Positions 11,991 to 23,799 of a stretch of DNA of 64,000 nt are shown one piece after another. A program made the position numbers and the translations under genes. The DNA is from Stenogyne calaminthoides. Its lineage: Eukaryota > Streptophyta > Magnoliopsida > Lamiales > Lamiaceae. A model generated the notes under the pieces. That model was not told where the DNA came from. It searched no databases and saw only the letters and a list, made by a program, of their open reading frames with translations. The first letter of the stretch is position 1; every line of letters begins with the position of its first letter. The stretch is taken from NCBI GenBank assembly GCA_037126765.1, contig JBBCBC010000021.1, positions 20,229,434 through 20,293,433 of the forward strand, given 5' to 3'.

Positions 11991-12004
11991 GGCTCTGGCG
12001 CCAA
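11991..12004 (-). promoter_or_regulatory. Copia-A primer-binding block
   Basis: The minus strand reads TTGGCGCCAGAGCC right after the LTR end. It resembles the copia primer site TGGTATCAGAGC but with CGC for TAT, so the primer tRNA may differ from initiator Met. The second copy has TTGGCACCAGAGCC at 15026-15040. Confidence 0.55.
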
Positions 12005-12005
12005 C

Positions 12006-12790
12006 TGAAAGTGTGTGTGCATGTATTTTCAGAGTATTTTTGAAAATGTTGTGCAACATGTAAAACAACATATGATAGCGGAAGTATAAAAACATAGTGC
12101 AAAGGATTTCAAAATTGTATATAGTCTATAATCCAGACTATACGAACCTCGTGGTTAAAAACATCACTATAACAAGTAATGAGATACACAAGAACCTCTT
12201 ACAAGATCCTAAATGGTGTAGTGAAACACCAAACACCAAAAATCAATCTATTCAATCAAGTGACTAGTGGTCTTATTCAACCTAAAACTTGATCTAATAA
12301 GATAAACACAATACTGATGGGAGAGATTGTATTTCCTCGACCAGTACAAATGGAATAACAACGACCCTCACACTTCTACTGGATACAAACACTCTAGGTT
12401 GTATTTTCGGTTGTGTCTCGGATGTTACTCTCTAAAGTTTGGAGTAGAGCAAATGGTATTTCACTTTTCCTCAAAACTTGAATGTCAACCAATGTAGTCT
12501 ATTTATAGACTTGAAGACCAACTACATTGTCCTATCCACTAGGCTTGGATAGCCTTGAACATCGCCTCCACTATCTCCATGATCTTGGTGTAACCACCCA
12601 TGATCTTTCTATTTTCACTCCACCACAGTGCCACCGCTTGACAATATCCGACATTGTCTTCAACCTGCAATGTAGAAAACATAAAAAAACACAACTAATA
12701 AAACGGAGTTATAGTTAGGAAAAGGACAAATTTATGATGTTGTGCAGAATGTTATCCAACATCTAGAACAACATCCTTGCAACATCAACA
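12006..12790 (-). repeat. 5' LTR of copia-A copy 1 (785 bp)
   Basis: On the minus strand it begins TGTTGATGTTGCAAGG (12790) and ends CACACTTTCA (12006). A TATA box (TATAAATA, minus) lies at 12500-12507 inside a dyad with arms at 12490-12498 and 12521-12529. Partly similar to 15042-15780. Confidence 0.78.
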
Positions 12791-13774
12791 ATATTTATAA
12801 TTTAAAATATTTTGTTTATTTATAAAAACTCTATTTTTATCTTTAAATACTTCTCATTTTAATTATTTAAATTTAAATATTGATTTGGAAGTAGTATAAT
12901 TATATCGAAATTTATCTAATTATCATTATGATATATTAGTAAATTACAAATACGTCATCCAAATTATAAAATTAAATTCATAATTTTATTAATTACATTT
13001 TTAATGATTACCTTTAGTAAAATATTTACCAAACTGGGGGGAGGATGTAGGCTATGGATGGTGGAGTGGGTAAGAATGTGGGCCATATGGGTATAATTTT
13101 TTTTAATAAGGGTATATGTGTATTTTCATTAAGAAATTGGGTAGAATTTTTTTTATTAAAGGAGATGGGTACAAAACTTTTTAATTTATAAAATGTGGGT
13201 ATATTTCTTTTTTCCCCTTAAAATGTAAATTATAATCTCTTTCTCTCTTTCACTCATTTTCTTCATCTTAAAGATAAGATTTAGGTTTATTTTAAATTGA
13301 GCAACAATGTATATAAAAAATAAGAAAAATTATACAGGAAAATAAAAGCACACTTAGAAAAAAAATGTAATGCTTAGGACTTGAACACTAACACATTCAT
13401 TTTTTAACTCCACCTTCATACCACTTAGCCAAAAAAATAAGTTAATAATATATATTACACTATTTATATATATTAAAATTTTTGTGGGCCGGGCTAGGGG
13501 GGTCATTTCCCCAATGTAAAACCATCCTTGGAGGGGTCAATGTTAATTTTATTTGGTGCACTCAACCCCATCAACTTGCATCCAATATATCTTCATTATT
13601 GCTCATCTCAAGTTTCATCAAAATATTACAAAAAAAAAAATTTGAAATTCAATATAAACATAACATCATAGTCCACGAATACCAAAAGTAGTAAGTAGGG
13701 AAATTACGAGCAAAATATAGAATTTTGTTATAAAAAAACCAATTAAATCACACGAATCACACAATAATTCTAAC
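12791..13774. other. AT-rich spacer, nothing recognised
   Basis: No open frame with recognisable content, no clear TIR or TSD. There are repeated GGGTA/TTTTTTT motifs at 13030-13215 and a GC-richer patch at 13482-13560. The 69-codon frame at 13482 shows no family features. Confidence 0.4.
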
Positions 13775-15030
13775 TTAGTCAGTACTACTTAAGCAGTTAA
13801 TATCCAGAGATTCTTCATCAGGTGTAGTTTCAGATGTCTCGACATTTGTTACATCTCCTGAGGTATAATCATCCAGATCATCATCCAATGAGCCATCATA
13901 CATTATCAGAAAATACACATTCTTCACCTTTTTCAGATTCAACATGATTATCAGAATCATCACTTAAAATAACAAAAAAATTTGACCTCTTTTTACACAA
14001 GATGGTAGCACATTCATCACAATAATTACCATGACCAACATGCATCACATTTTAATAGATTTTCTATATTCAGGATCATATCTGAAATTGCCACTTTTAG
14101 ATATTTGTCTAGATGTAAAATTTCATTTTTTATCAAATGATTAAGGATTAGAAAAATTACCACTGTTATCTGGTGATTGTGAAGTGTTACTGATCTGGAC
14201 CTTAGGTTGAAAGTTGCCTTTGGATCTGTTTGATATGTTCTTCAAGTAAGAATTGAATTGTTTTGTTAGGAAAACAACATTTTCTGGAGAGCCCAACATT
14301 GATAACAACATCTCCATCTAAATTAGCTTCAGTCGCATAGGATGGGTTTTCTAACTTTGATGATGTTTCTCCTCTAAACACAACAACGTTCTTCCCTTCA
14401 TTTGAATCCTCACTTTGAGATGTGTTCATCTCATAAGTCTTCAATATGCTTATCAACTCATTCTGACTCAGTTGATCTGTGTCTTCGACTTTTTCTATAT
14501 CTTAAAATTTTGCATAAAATTACTTAGGAACAGTTCTTAAATTTTATAAACTAGCTTTTGTTTTAAATTTAATCATCAACGGCATGGGAATCATTTGCCA
14601 TCTCACTGATTCTTTCAATGTAGGATGATATGATTTCATCCTCCTTCATCTTTATATTTTCAAATCTGGTTCCAAATATTCAAAGTTTGATCCTTCTAAC
14701 ACTTTCTAATCCTTCACAATGCTCTTTTGACAACACAATTTGAGATTATCTTGAACATTGTAACATATGTAGGTAGTCCAGCTCTCTTTTGACAAGTATT
14801 TCATTATCTTTGTAGGGTGTTGTCCTTGGTGGATTCCACACAAATAAAGTATTTCTTCATGCTCGTTCATTAATAGACTTAATGTACATCCTCATTTTTT
14901 ATTTTCTGTAAGCATAGTTTAATCAATCTAGAATAGGAGGCTTAATTAAAAAATTCATAGGATATGATCCATTTCAAAGAAAAACACACTTAGACACATG
15001 ATCTAAACTTAGTGTATCAAGTTTTTGGCT
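13775..15030 (-). pseudogene. Copia-A copy 2 gag, decayed
   Basis: Minus-strand sequence parallels copia-A gag: an acidic tail (SLDDDLDDYTSGDV, 13963-13775), a knuckle region near 14040, the peptide FRGETSSKLENPSYATEANLD (14400-14300) equivalent to FRGETFDNVGKHPYVTEVD of copy 1, and a remnant of the N-terminal region near 14900. Many stops and small indels. It is truncated at 13775, so pol is absent. Confidence 0.68.
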
Positions 15031-15041
15031 CTGGTGCCAAC

Positions 15042-15780
15042 TAAAAGTGTGTGTATGTGGTTTTCAGAGATTTAAACTTAATTGTGCAGAATGTTGTAAC
15101 AAATGACACAACAGTGAATAACAAAAAAACTTAAAAAAAAAGTGCTAATGTTATAAAAAAACTTTAAATAGACTAAATACGTTTATGTGTGTCTCAAGAC
15201 AAAATATTGACTATACACAATAGTGATATAAATATAGATCTTGTATTATGATACTAAGATCTATAAAGGATTGAGTGCAAGACTTTACAAAACTAAATGA
15301 TCTATTCAAACTAGAATTGAAAACTTCCATGCATCTCATTTCATACCGCATAATCAATCTAATAATATACCTTCTCACTTGTTTCTAGAAAAAAAACTAT
15401 AACATTTGAGCAATCTAAATAACCTAGAAAAGCAACAACCCTATCAAACTACATAAAAAAACATTAGTTAGAAATATGTCGTTTCATTTTGTTGTTCCAT
15501 GCAAAATTTATTTATATAAATCATATTCATAATCGCATTGACAACCACTACATCGATATTAAGTACATATTACATTGTAAAGGACCTAAAAAATATTTTC
15601 TCACTAACTCCATCTTCATTAAAAAAAAAAAATTTTAAGCTCTCCAAATAACTCCATGATGTGCTTTATCACCTCACTCTATTCGAAAATCATTTTGGTG
15701 CAAATAACCTAGAACCTTCTAGGTCATCATCTTGCATTCAAAGACATAGAACACAACATATAAAAAGAGTTAATAACACA
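15042..15780 (-). repeat. LTR of copia-A copy 2, truncated
   Basis: It begins next to a primer block like that of copy 1 (CTCTGGTGCCAAC on the plus strand) with TAAAAGTGTGTGTATG, matching TGAAAGTGTGTGTGCATG of copy 1. It decays rapidly and is cut near 15780 by an old LTR-B. Confidence 0.6.
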
Positions 15781-15786
15781 CGATCT

Positions 15787-17604
15787 TATGGGGTATACGT
15801 TTAGAAAGTATGCTTTTACGTAATAAATTTAGTCCAACTTAATGTACTCTTATTTTACTTCACATCAATATAAATATTTTATCATCATTGTTTTTAAATA
15901 TGAATGAATGTTATTTATTTATCTTTCTCAAACCAATGGTGGGAATCTTAGATGATTTGGCTTGATGGATGTTTCACCCAATATTTTCCACGAAGTTACA
16001 TATTACATTTATAGTTAATGTGGTGATACATACTATCCTATAGTTTACTCATTTTCCAGGAAGATCACATTAATCTACTTAAGGTTTCTTGTAAATAAAA
16101 GTACATCTTCACAAAACTTGAATACCTTATGCGATCGGGCATCTCCCTTTCGATGGAATTGAACACTCCATCGGGTAGAGGTTGATGTGCTTATCTTGAC
16201 CAAGAGATTGCACTAAAGATTGTGATGTCTTTGAATATAGCATATTAACCTCTGAGAGATCATAGGATAAATTCTTCCGATTTCTTTTAATCTTTTATGG
16301 GATGAAGAATTAGACCTCAATGGTTGTTAATTTCTTAATCTCTATCACTTAAATAGGATTGTGTGTAATCAATATTTATTGCTTTGATCTGCGTTGGGTT
16401 TAGATTTTGCTTTCTCGATCTTCGAGATTGATTATATACTTTGCATTTTGGGCAATATTATTAATTACATGACAATTGCTAAGATTTAATATAGAGCAAC
16501 ATGTCTACGCAAGGAAAGTCTTGTATGATTTGTCCCTTCAAAAATACAAGTGATAATGTTTTGAAGTTTTATCATACCAAAATTCTTGAAGATCAAGTGG
16601 AATTAAAAGTTTCAAAGATGGAATTGAACAATAATGTGCTTATCTTGATGTTGAGTTGTGTTTTAAATTCTCCAAGGAAAAAAATATTAATTATTATAAA
16701 GATTTTCAGTGGCTTAACCAATTAATGGACTAAATAATCTTAAACACGATAAATAATAACCAGGAGTCATATTATCGTAATATGGATTAAGATGTATAGT
16801 GCAATATTAATTTTATAGTGGAGTAAATTAATGGATAAATAATATTGGGTAATCGTGAATAATATTGTATGGATTAATATTAAATAAATTTTAGAATCCA
16901 TTGGAGGTTCAATCTTAATTCTCCTAAAGACCCTTCAAATAGCCCAATATAAGTCCAATTAATGAAAATGAGAAGAAAATATTATTGCCCTATTTTTCCT
17001 AATATTTTCGAAAATTTGGGGAAAAGAAGAGGAAAGATTTTCTTAATTTCTTTTGCCTTGTATTTTTTGAAAATTATATAAATATATGGGGAAGATATCT
17101 TTTGTGATTATTTATGGAAAATAGAATATATGAGATATATTCATGATTGTATCTTGAAAAGATACAAAGAAATCTCATAACCCTAATTAGGGCATAATTT
17201 TCGCAACCCCCCCCCACATCCCCATAGTCTATAAATTGGGGATGCATTTTTCATCCCCTACACAATTCCAGTCTTGGAAAAATTAGAAATCCACAAAGGT
17301 GATGCAATATTTTTTTGGTTTTCTCCTTTGTTATAATTGTTCGTGAGAATCCTTCCACCGGATTACGAGCAAGGACATGGGACATATTTGAGAAGGTGTT
17401 TGGGTTGATCCATCTACTCAAAGGTTATCACTCTGAGATGTATGTTTCTCGTAATTCCTAGATTCCACATGTATAGGATTTACGTGAAATTAATTGTAAA
17501 CATGATGTTGTTGGTATTTAATTGTTATTTGAATTAATATATGATTAATTCATGCTAGAAATAATTAAATAATTTAAATATGTATTTAATTACATCTCGA
17601 ATAG
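15787..17604 (+). repeat. Old LTR of family B
   Basis: Parallel to the LTR-B copies at 26702, 35242 and 43080: AGAAAGTATGCTTTTACG at the start, CTTGACCAAGAGATT at 16197, TGGAATTGAACACTCCATCG before it, TATAAATTGGGGATG at 17231, and GAATTAATTCATGCTAG-like sequence at the end. It is heavily substituted and the last about 35 bp (CCGGGCAATT...CCAACA) are missing. The 75-codon frame at 16501 is inside this LTR and is not a gene. Confidence 0.75.
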
Positions 17605-17711
17605 AGTAAAATGGACGAAGTGGAATAACTCAAGCAGTCAAGTGGTTAGAGCATCACTACTCATACCGTGAGGTCATGGGTTCGAATCACCATTTGCCCG
17701 ATAAAAAAAAA
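17605..17711 (+). repeat. tRNA-derived SINE-like fragment
   Basis: Contains an A-box-like AGTGGTTAGAGC at about 17639 and a B-box GGTTCGAATCACC at about 17679, separated as in a tRNA, followed directly by an A-run (17702-17711). This is the head of a tRNA-derived SINE with a short tail. A clear TSD was not found, and the arms do not fold into a convincing tRNA cloverleaf by eye, so a functional tRNA gene is unlikely. Confidence 0.5.
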
Positions 17712-17893
17712 AGAGAAATGATTTTTTACCAAAATTTTGCCTATGAAACTACATATTGTTAATCTAGCCGATCCACCTCCCCCACTAAGTAGCCGATTCT
17801 CCTCTCTTTCAAATTTGAAAAAACTTACACAAAAAAATATTATCTTAAGACAAATTGAATAAATACAAAGGCTCTCAACGTACGACAGAGAAA

Positions 17894-18392
17894 GAGAAAA
17901 AAAAAATTGGTCCCATAACTTATACATTGTCCATTTTTTGTCCCAAAAAAATTTAATGTCCAATTTTAGTCTCATAACTAAATGAATTGTCCAATTTTTG
18001 TCCCATTTTCACCGAAAAATCGAGAAAAATGTCATTTTTGGTCTCATGCAAGTCACATGCCGGTAAAATTTAGCCATTCTTACATTTACAGATTTTAAAT
18101 TTTAGTTTTAATTAAATTTATTGGATTATTTACACATGTGTAGTTTAATTGACTAAAAAAATAAAAGGAAATAAATAGTCAGCGTTCACGTCATCGAGGG
18201 TATAAAGAACCCCCAAAATTTTACCGGCACGTGACTTATACGTCTTCAAAACAACGTTGTTCACGATTTTTCGGTAAAAATGAGATAAAAATTGAACAAT
18301 CAATTTAGTTATGGGACCAAAATTGGATAGTTAAACTTTTTGGGACGAAAAATGTACAGTAGGTAAGTTATGGGACCAATTTTTTTTTTCTC
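17894..18392. mobile_element. MITE with long terminal inverted repeats (Mutator-like)
   Basis: Both ends read GAG, ten A, TTGGTCCCATAACTTA (the right end inverted), and the inverted similarity extends over about 150 bp inward (GTCCATTTTTTGTCCC against GGGACGAAAAATG). 499 bp in all, no coding sequence. Long TIRs with GAG-A-run starts suggest a Mutator-type MITE; no clean 9-bp duplication is visible, so the superfamily is uncertain. Confidence 0.75.
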
Positions 18393-18488
18393 GAGATAAA
18401 AACTTGTTAGTGTTAGTGTCCTAGAGACAATCTATTGTAAGGACATAAATACTAGATGATATTCAGTTTGACTTAATATTATAGTTCA

Positions 18489-18515
18489 CTAGTGACGCGC
18501 CCGTGTGATGCACGA
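18489..18515 (-). mobile_element. Helitron-like 3' terminus
   Basis: The minus strand reads CGTGCATCACACG (5-bp stem with wobble), GGGCGCGTCA, CTAG, then T. A small hairpin about 10 bp before CTRR at an A/T junction is the Helitron 3' signature. No matching 5' TC end was found. Confidence 0.45.
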
Positions 18516-20303
18516 ATAGAAATATTAATATTGAATTATCTAGACCTTTTTACGTAATTATTAGTATTTCTCTTGTATGATGCACTATTTGAATATTAAC
18601 ATTCAATGCAAGATGAATTATGATAGAAATTTAAACTGAATTCATTATGTAGATGTACACATTGATTTTTAAATGTAAAAATATAGGTGAGTATTTTATA
18701 ATAATTATTTAATTAAATACCGAACTCATTGCAAATACTAATTTTTTTAATGATATTAACATTTAATAAAATAAAAAAATTCAACCCAGGTACAAAATTG
18801 CAAATTAAAAATAATCATGCATGTACAAATTATTTTCATCTTATAGGATACAGTCTCATATATTATGCAATTTGACATTTTTGAAAATTTCATACCAACT
18901 TGTCGAATTTTTAATTTTTTTATATGAATTTATGGAGCTTTTTATTTTAAAGAAAAAGTATTGACTCAAATGGTTAGGTGAAATTTAATCTAAATTATGA
19001 GGCTGCACAAAAAGATTATCTCCTCAATTTATATATATGTCTTTACTTAAAATTGTGAAAAGCTAATAAGTGATCTAATAGAGCAATTCGGGCCAAGAAA
19101 AAAATAATATAGCCCAATAGAGCAAAAATATGTAAAGAAATGAAAAAAAGCCCAAAGTAAGGAGTTAGCAATCCCACATTCAATTCAATGTTGATCTTCA
19201 TCATCTACACTCACAAGTCATAAATGCACAGGCTGAAAACCAGCGGCGCACCGACTGATTTTTTAAATTATTTTAAATTACTGTGATAAACACCGACTGA
19301 TTTTTTTTCCGTTTGCTTAAGATTTTACATTTTCCTCAATACTTGATCTGTCTTTTTCTGAGTACAACCACACTAATTTTAGATCTGGGCCATACATGCA
19401 TTTTTTACCAGATCCAGAAAGAGAGAGAGACTATCTTCAATTTTCGAAAATCACTAAACCCATATATATCTAGTAAATTTAGGAAATATTATCCGTTTTT
19501 GTGTAATTATAGTTGATCTAGTTGAGGATCAGCCAGATCAAAAATGCATGTATATACTTATTTGGAATCATAATATATTATATATATTATTCATATATAT
19601 ATGAAGATAGATATAATATTTCACCTTTAAAGCTCTAAGAAATTCCTTTTTTTTTTTTTTATATGCAGTTTGTTGATATAGCTGATTTACTAACCTGAAG
19701 ATGAAGATCAACGCTATTATGAATGTCCACAAATTTAAATATCTGCAAATTTGAAAGTAAATATAAAGTTAAGTTTAGAATGTATATGCAGAAAGAATAG
19801 AAATATGAAACACTACTGAAATCTTATTTTTGTGGCCCCAGAACCCTTGTTGCGTCCGACTGCCCAAGGAAAATTTTGAAATTATCATGCTTTTCTTAGG
19901 ACTCTAATTTCTGACACAATCAGTTAAACATTGGCAGCATGATAAAATAATATTTTTTTCTGTAATCTTCTGAACTTTTACTGAAAAAAAACGTGCCTAA
20001 CACAATTCTAATATTAAAAATTCAAAATTTGTACTCCCTCTGTCCCAATCATAATGACATTTTTACTGTTCATAAGGATTTAGTGGAATAATGATAAAGT
20101 GGTGGGGTAGGAAGAGTTGTTTATTAGTATTTTATATGATAAAGTAATAAAGTGATGAGTAATTGAGGGTAGAAAGTGTTGTTTATTAATATTTTATGTG
20201 ATAAAATGATAAAGTAATAAAGTGTGTAAGTAACTTTAGTATTATGATTGAGACGAAAATATGATGTACTTTACCATTATGATTGAGACGGATGGAGTAT
20301 TAA
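18490..20303. mobile_element. 1.8-kb insertion in LTR-C with 15-bp flanking repeats
   Basis: The 15-mer AATATTATAGTTCAC occurs at 18475-18489 and again at 20304-20318, bracketing this AT-rich DNA. The left edge has a Helitron-like 3' terminus in minus orientation. The right edge holds a Stowaway MITE. No coding region; there is a T-run at 19646-19661. A 15-bp TSD would suit a non-LTR or other retrotransposed insertion better than a Helitron, so identity is open. Confidence 0.55.
20034..20297. mobile_element. Stowaway-type MITE (264 bp)
   Basis: Termini CTCCCTCTGTCCCAATCAT and the inverted ATGATTGAGACGGATGGAG, flanked on both sides by TA. These are the hallmark ends and target site of Tc1/mariner-derived Stowaway MITEs. 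Inside is a duplicated TTGTTTATTAGTATTTTAT-type block. Confidence 0.9.
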
Positions 20304-20318
20304 AATATTATAGTTCAC

Positions 20319-20440
20319 GCACCTTTTCAGCATGTGTAACTCACTATTGCACAGCAATTCGAGTTGTTGTTCACTCGCTTGTGAACATCATCTCCAACTT
20401 TTTTAGATACTTCTATTTTTATATAGTTATAGATTTAATA
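20319..20440. other. Extra segment in LTR-C copy 2
   Basis: About 120 bp (starting GCACCTTTTCAGCATGTG) between the second 15-bp repeat and resumed LTR-C homology has no counterpart in LTR-C copy 1. Origin unknown. Confidence 0.35.
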
Positions 20441-21770
20441 TTAATATGTGTCAATACACTTGTTTGAATATTATGTTTGATTGTTTGCATTTATTCGTAC
20501 AAGTGTTCCCATGGGTCATTGTTGTCATTGAGGTTGCGAGAACTCAGATGACTTAAGCATGATTCTCAAATAGCCCCGATCAAGGATCATCAAGAATGGA
20601 ATATTGATGATGCAATTGAGATTGGTGTGTGATCTACATCATACCCTTAGAGAGTATAGTACGATCTCACTTACTGCGAGATACTAGGTATCTCATGATG
20701 GATGCACAAATACCTTAGAGGGTATTGGTATACCCATCCGAGAAACCGTTTGATGTAATTCCGCTATATGTGTCTATGGGTGTCTCGGTTAGTGGAAGCG
20801 ATGCGATACTCCTTTGACTTGAGGTCAATACACACGACATGTGTGGAGGATGAACTTTGACCATAACCGACGTTTGCACCCTTCCATGGGTAGATATGAC
20901 TTGGATTGGATTAATCATGAAATGCATGTGTGTGGTAGTTTAGTCAAGAATAGGATTCATTCCTCAAAGTGAATTTAGAGAGAATACTCATCTTCTCATC
21001 ATAATTGGATCTAAGTCATCGGCCGATGCACGTCAACTTAGACTTTGTGGCTAAGTGTGACATACATGATCAATTATTGATTAGAGATAATATGATTAAG
21101 TTATTTGAATAGACACTTCATCATGTTCAAGAATTAATCGAGTATTCGTGAATGAAAGGAGGAAATCGTAATAGCCAATGTTTCAGTTACAGGTAGTTGC
21201 GCGTTTCTCGCAATGTACCTCATATATTGAGAATGTCTGATTTATTGTCTAGGGTTCAATTAAGACAGTTGGTTTGACTAATTGCTCGATATATGAGGGC
21301 TTATGAGTCACACAACAAGTAGTTCCCTTTTACGGATTATAGTTGGTTGATTAAATGTTAAATTGGATTTAATATTTAATTTATGGAGAATTAATTAATA
21401 ATAGATTAATTTAAAATTAATTATTATTAATATTTAATTAAATTTGATTTAATTAAATAGGATTCCCAATATTAATATATGGAATATTATTATAGAATTT
21501 AATATATATGGAATCAAATCCGTAGAGATTTGATATACATGGGAATTAAATTCGTGGAGATTTTATATATGGAAATTAAATCTTAGAGATTTATTTTATA
21601 AGATTAGGGATTTTATTTCCTAATCAGATTAACTTAAGATTTAAGTTGGGTCTTCCCTATATATATGAGCTCTTGTGAATTCACAAACAACGTTAATTCA
21701 TTATTCTCTCCATAAGATCTAGAGTTAGAAATTTCCTAGCAAATTCATCTTGGGATTCAACGCTGACAAA

Positions 21771-22172
21771 TGTTGGGCAATTAATTGCCCGGATCTATTC
21801 GGGTGAATATTTAAATACAAATTTAATTCTAACAATTATTACTAGCATGAATTAATCCTATATTAATTCAAATAATAATTCAACAACAAATTATGCATAC
21901 AAATTCGTCACATAAATCCTACGCATGCGGAATTGCTAGGAGTTTACGTGAACTAACCTCTTGGAGTGACAACCGTTGAGAAGATGGATACCCGTTCACA
22001 CGAACAAACCCAAAGAGCCTCTCAAGTATTCCCTCGTCCTTGCTTAACAATCCGGTGTAAGGATGCTCGAGAACAATTTAACAAAAGGGAAAAATAAAAC
22101 TATGTTGCACCACCTTTGTGAATTTCTAATTTTTCCAACACATGGAATTGCATTGGGGATGAAACACTCATC
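21771..22172 (-). repeat. LTR-B fragment (promoter-proximal to 3' end)
   Basis: The plus strand begins TGTTGGGCAATTAATTGCCC, the inverse of the LTR-B 3' end, and continues through CACATAAATCCTACGCATGC and CACCTTTGTGAATTTCTAA to GGGATGAAACACTCATCC. Homology stops at the dyad just after the LTR-B TATA box, where Tat2 integrase sequence begins. Confidence 0.85.
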
Positions 22173-22175
22173 CAT

Positions 22176-23480
22176 GAAAAATGTCACCATCACGACATTA
22201 TCCCACCCCTCCACCGCGCACGCGAAAGTCGCAAACCTAGAGGACCTGAAAGCGAGCTGGATGACACCCATCATCAAGTATCTGACAACAGGTCTCCTAC
22301 CGACAGATAGGGTCCAAGCTCGGCAGCTACAATTGCGAGCAGCAAGATACACAATGGTCCAGAACAAGTTGTACAAGCGTGGTTTCAGCATGCCCCTACT
22401 TCGGTGTGTCACACCCGAACAGGGACAAATAATCCTAAGCGAAATACACGAGGGATTATGCGGAAACCACACTGGGGGGGAATCGCTGGCCCACAAAACC
22501 ACAAGACAGGGGTACTTTTGGCCCACACTAAGGGCAGACGCCATCATCTTCGCTCGCAAGTGCCACAAGTGCCAAATCTACGCCCCCTCCATCAAACAAG
22601 CACCAGAAGAACTCACAAGTATCCTCAGCCCCTGGCCATTTGCGAAGTGGGGGATAGACATAATTGGCCCACTCCCAACAGCGCCAGGCTCAGTCAAGTA
22701 CGCCCTAGTAGTAGTAGATTACTTTACAAAGTGGGCAGAAGCTGAGGCACTGGCAACCATAGATCAAAACCAGGTCATCAAGTTCATATGGCGGAATATC
22801 ATATGCAGATTCAGTTTACCACAAGCCATCATATCAGACAATGACAAGCAATTCAACGGCCTCAAGGTCGAAGCATTCTTCAAGAAATGGAAAATCACAA
22901 AGCTCTTCTCGACCCCGTACCACCCACAGTCAAATGGGCAGGTTGAGGCCGTGAACAAAATCATTAAACATACTCTCAAAGCCAAGATCGAGGGGGCCAA
23001 GGGGAAATGGGCTAGCGAGCTCCCGGATGTTCTGTGGGCCTATAGAATGACCTGCAGAAACTCAACCGGAGAAACTCCCTACTCACTAGCCTTCGGGACC
23101 GAAGCAGTAGTCCCCGCAGAAATTGACTCCCCCAGCCTCCGTACCAGCCAGGTCGCCTTCGACCAGAACGATGAGGCCTTAACCAGAAATCTCGACCTGC
23201 TCGAGGAAAAGTGACTGGAAGCTAACATGAGGAACGTTAGGTACAAACAAAGGTCAGAAAAATACTATCTCCAAAGTGCGACTTCGGCGTTTCAGAGAAG
23301 GCGACTTGGTACTCAAGAAGGTACTCGGCAAATTGAAAGGGACCCTCGGCCCAAACTGGGAGGGCCCATTCAAGGTCTCAAAATCTTACCTAATGGAGCA
23401 TACGAGCTCGAGCAGCCAGATGGCACCAAGGCTCAATACCCATGGAACGCTGCACACTTGAGGAAATATTATCAGTGAAA
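22176..23480 (+). pseudogene. Tat2 integrase
   Basis: Open from the junction to a TGA at 23212. It contains GNHTGGESLAH and CHKC (zinc module), KWGIDIIGPLP (Asp), QAIISDNDKQF (Asp), and HPQSNGQVEAVN (catalytic Glu), so the DDE triad is present. After the TGA the frame resumes: RLRRFREGDLVLKK and LGPNWEGPFKV are one frame away, with the flanking parts showing compensating indels near 23270 and 23385. The end is HLRKYYQ with stop TGA at 23476. Upstream RT is missing. The open frame runs 5' into antisense LTR-B and gives an accidental Met at 22063; that start is not meaningful. Confidence 0.85.
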
Positions 23481-23799
23481 CTATACTCTTGTAAACAGTT
23501 ATTTATCAATAATATTAATAATGTATTTTCCTTCATCTCGAAATCATTGTGTGAAACCCAAAGGGACTATGTAAAGAAAACATAAATTACCCGAGGTACG
23601 ACTTTCGACATACCGAGGGGAGAATCGACACCCTATGAGGGGCGACCCCCCCGACTTTATAAGACGACCAGAAAAATGAAGTCCAAACAATAAAGTCGCA
23701 TTACAGATAAGACGACAAGGACAAATAAATAACGAGTCGCGTAAGGAAATCAAGTCGACACAATATGATAAAAGAGGAGGAATTTCATTAATAATTACT
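23481..23799. other. Spacer between converging integrase and aORF of Tat2
   Basis: Non-coding, similar (inverted) to 2086-2518 of Tat1. AT-rich sequence near 23500-23530 and 23770-23800 may contain poly(A) signals for the two converging genes. Confidence 0.45.

Larger units (their letters stand above)
9851..12790 (-). mobile_element. Ty1/copia element, family A, copy 1 (gag and 5' LTR only)
   Basis: Minus-strand order is LTR (12790-12006), primer-binding block, gag (11940-10030) and the start of protease, which is cut by LTR-C at 9850. IN, RT and RH would lie left of the nested insertions, outside the window, if still present. The gag type (UBN2-like core, a zinc knuckle and a second Cys-His motif) resembles Sirevirus-like copia elements; lineage assignment is tentative. 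Confidence 0.8.
18405..21767 (+). repeat. LTR of family C, copy 2, interrupted
   Basis: It starts TGTTAGTGTTAGTGTCCTAG, only 12 bp after the MITE, and ends near GCTGACA (21767). It is interrupted by the insertion at 18490-20303. 20440-21395 matches the inverse of 8802-9750 (for example CACACAACAAGTAGTTCCC at 21308). A TATA stretch (CTATATATATGAG) lies at about 21657. Without the insertion it is about 1.5 kb. Neighbouring internal sequence is absent, so it may be solo. Confidence 0.75.

Noticed and set aside
13482..13691. 69-codon frame in the AT-rich spacer
   Set aside because: No family features; length is within chance.
16501..16725. 75-codon plus-strand frame
   Set aside because: It lies fully inside an old LTR-B and aligns with non-coding LTR sequence in the other copies.
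17618..17700. Possible tRNA gene
   Set aside because: The A- and B-box-like sequences are present but arm pairing is poor and an A-tail follows at once, so a SINE head fits better.
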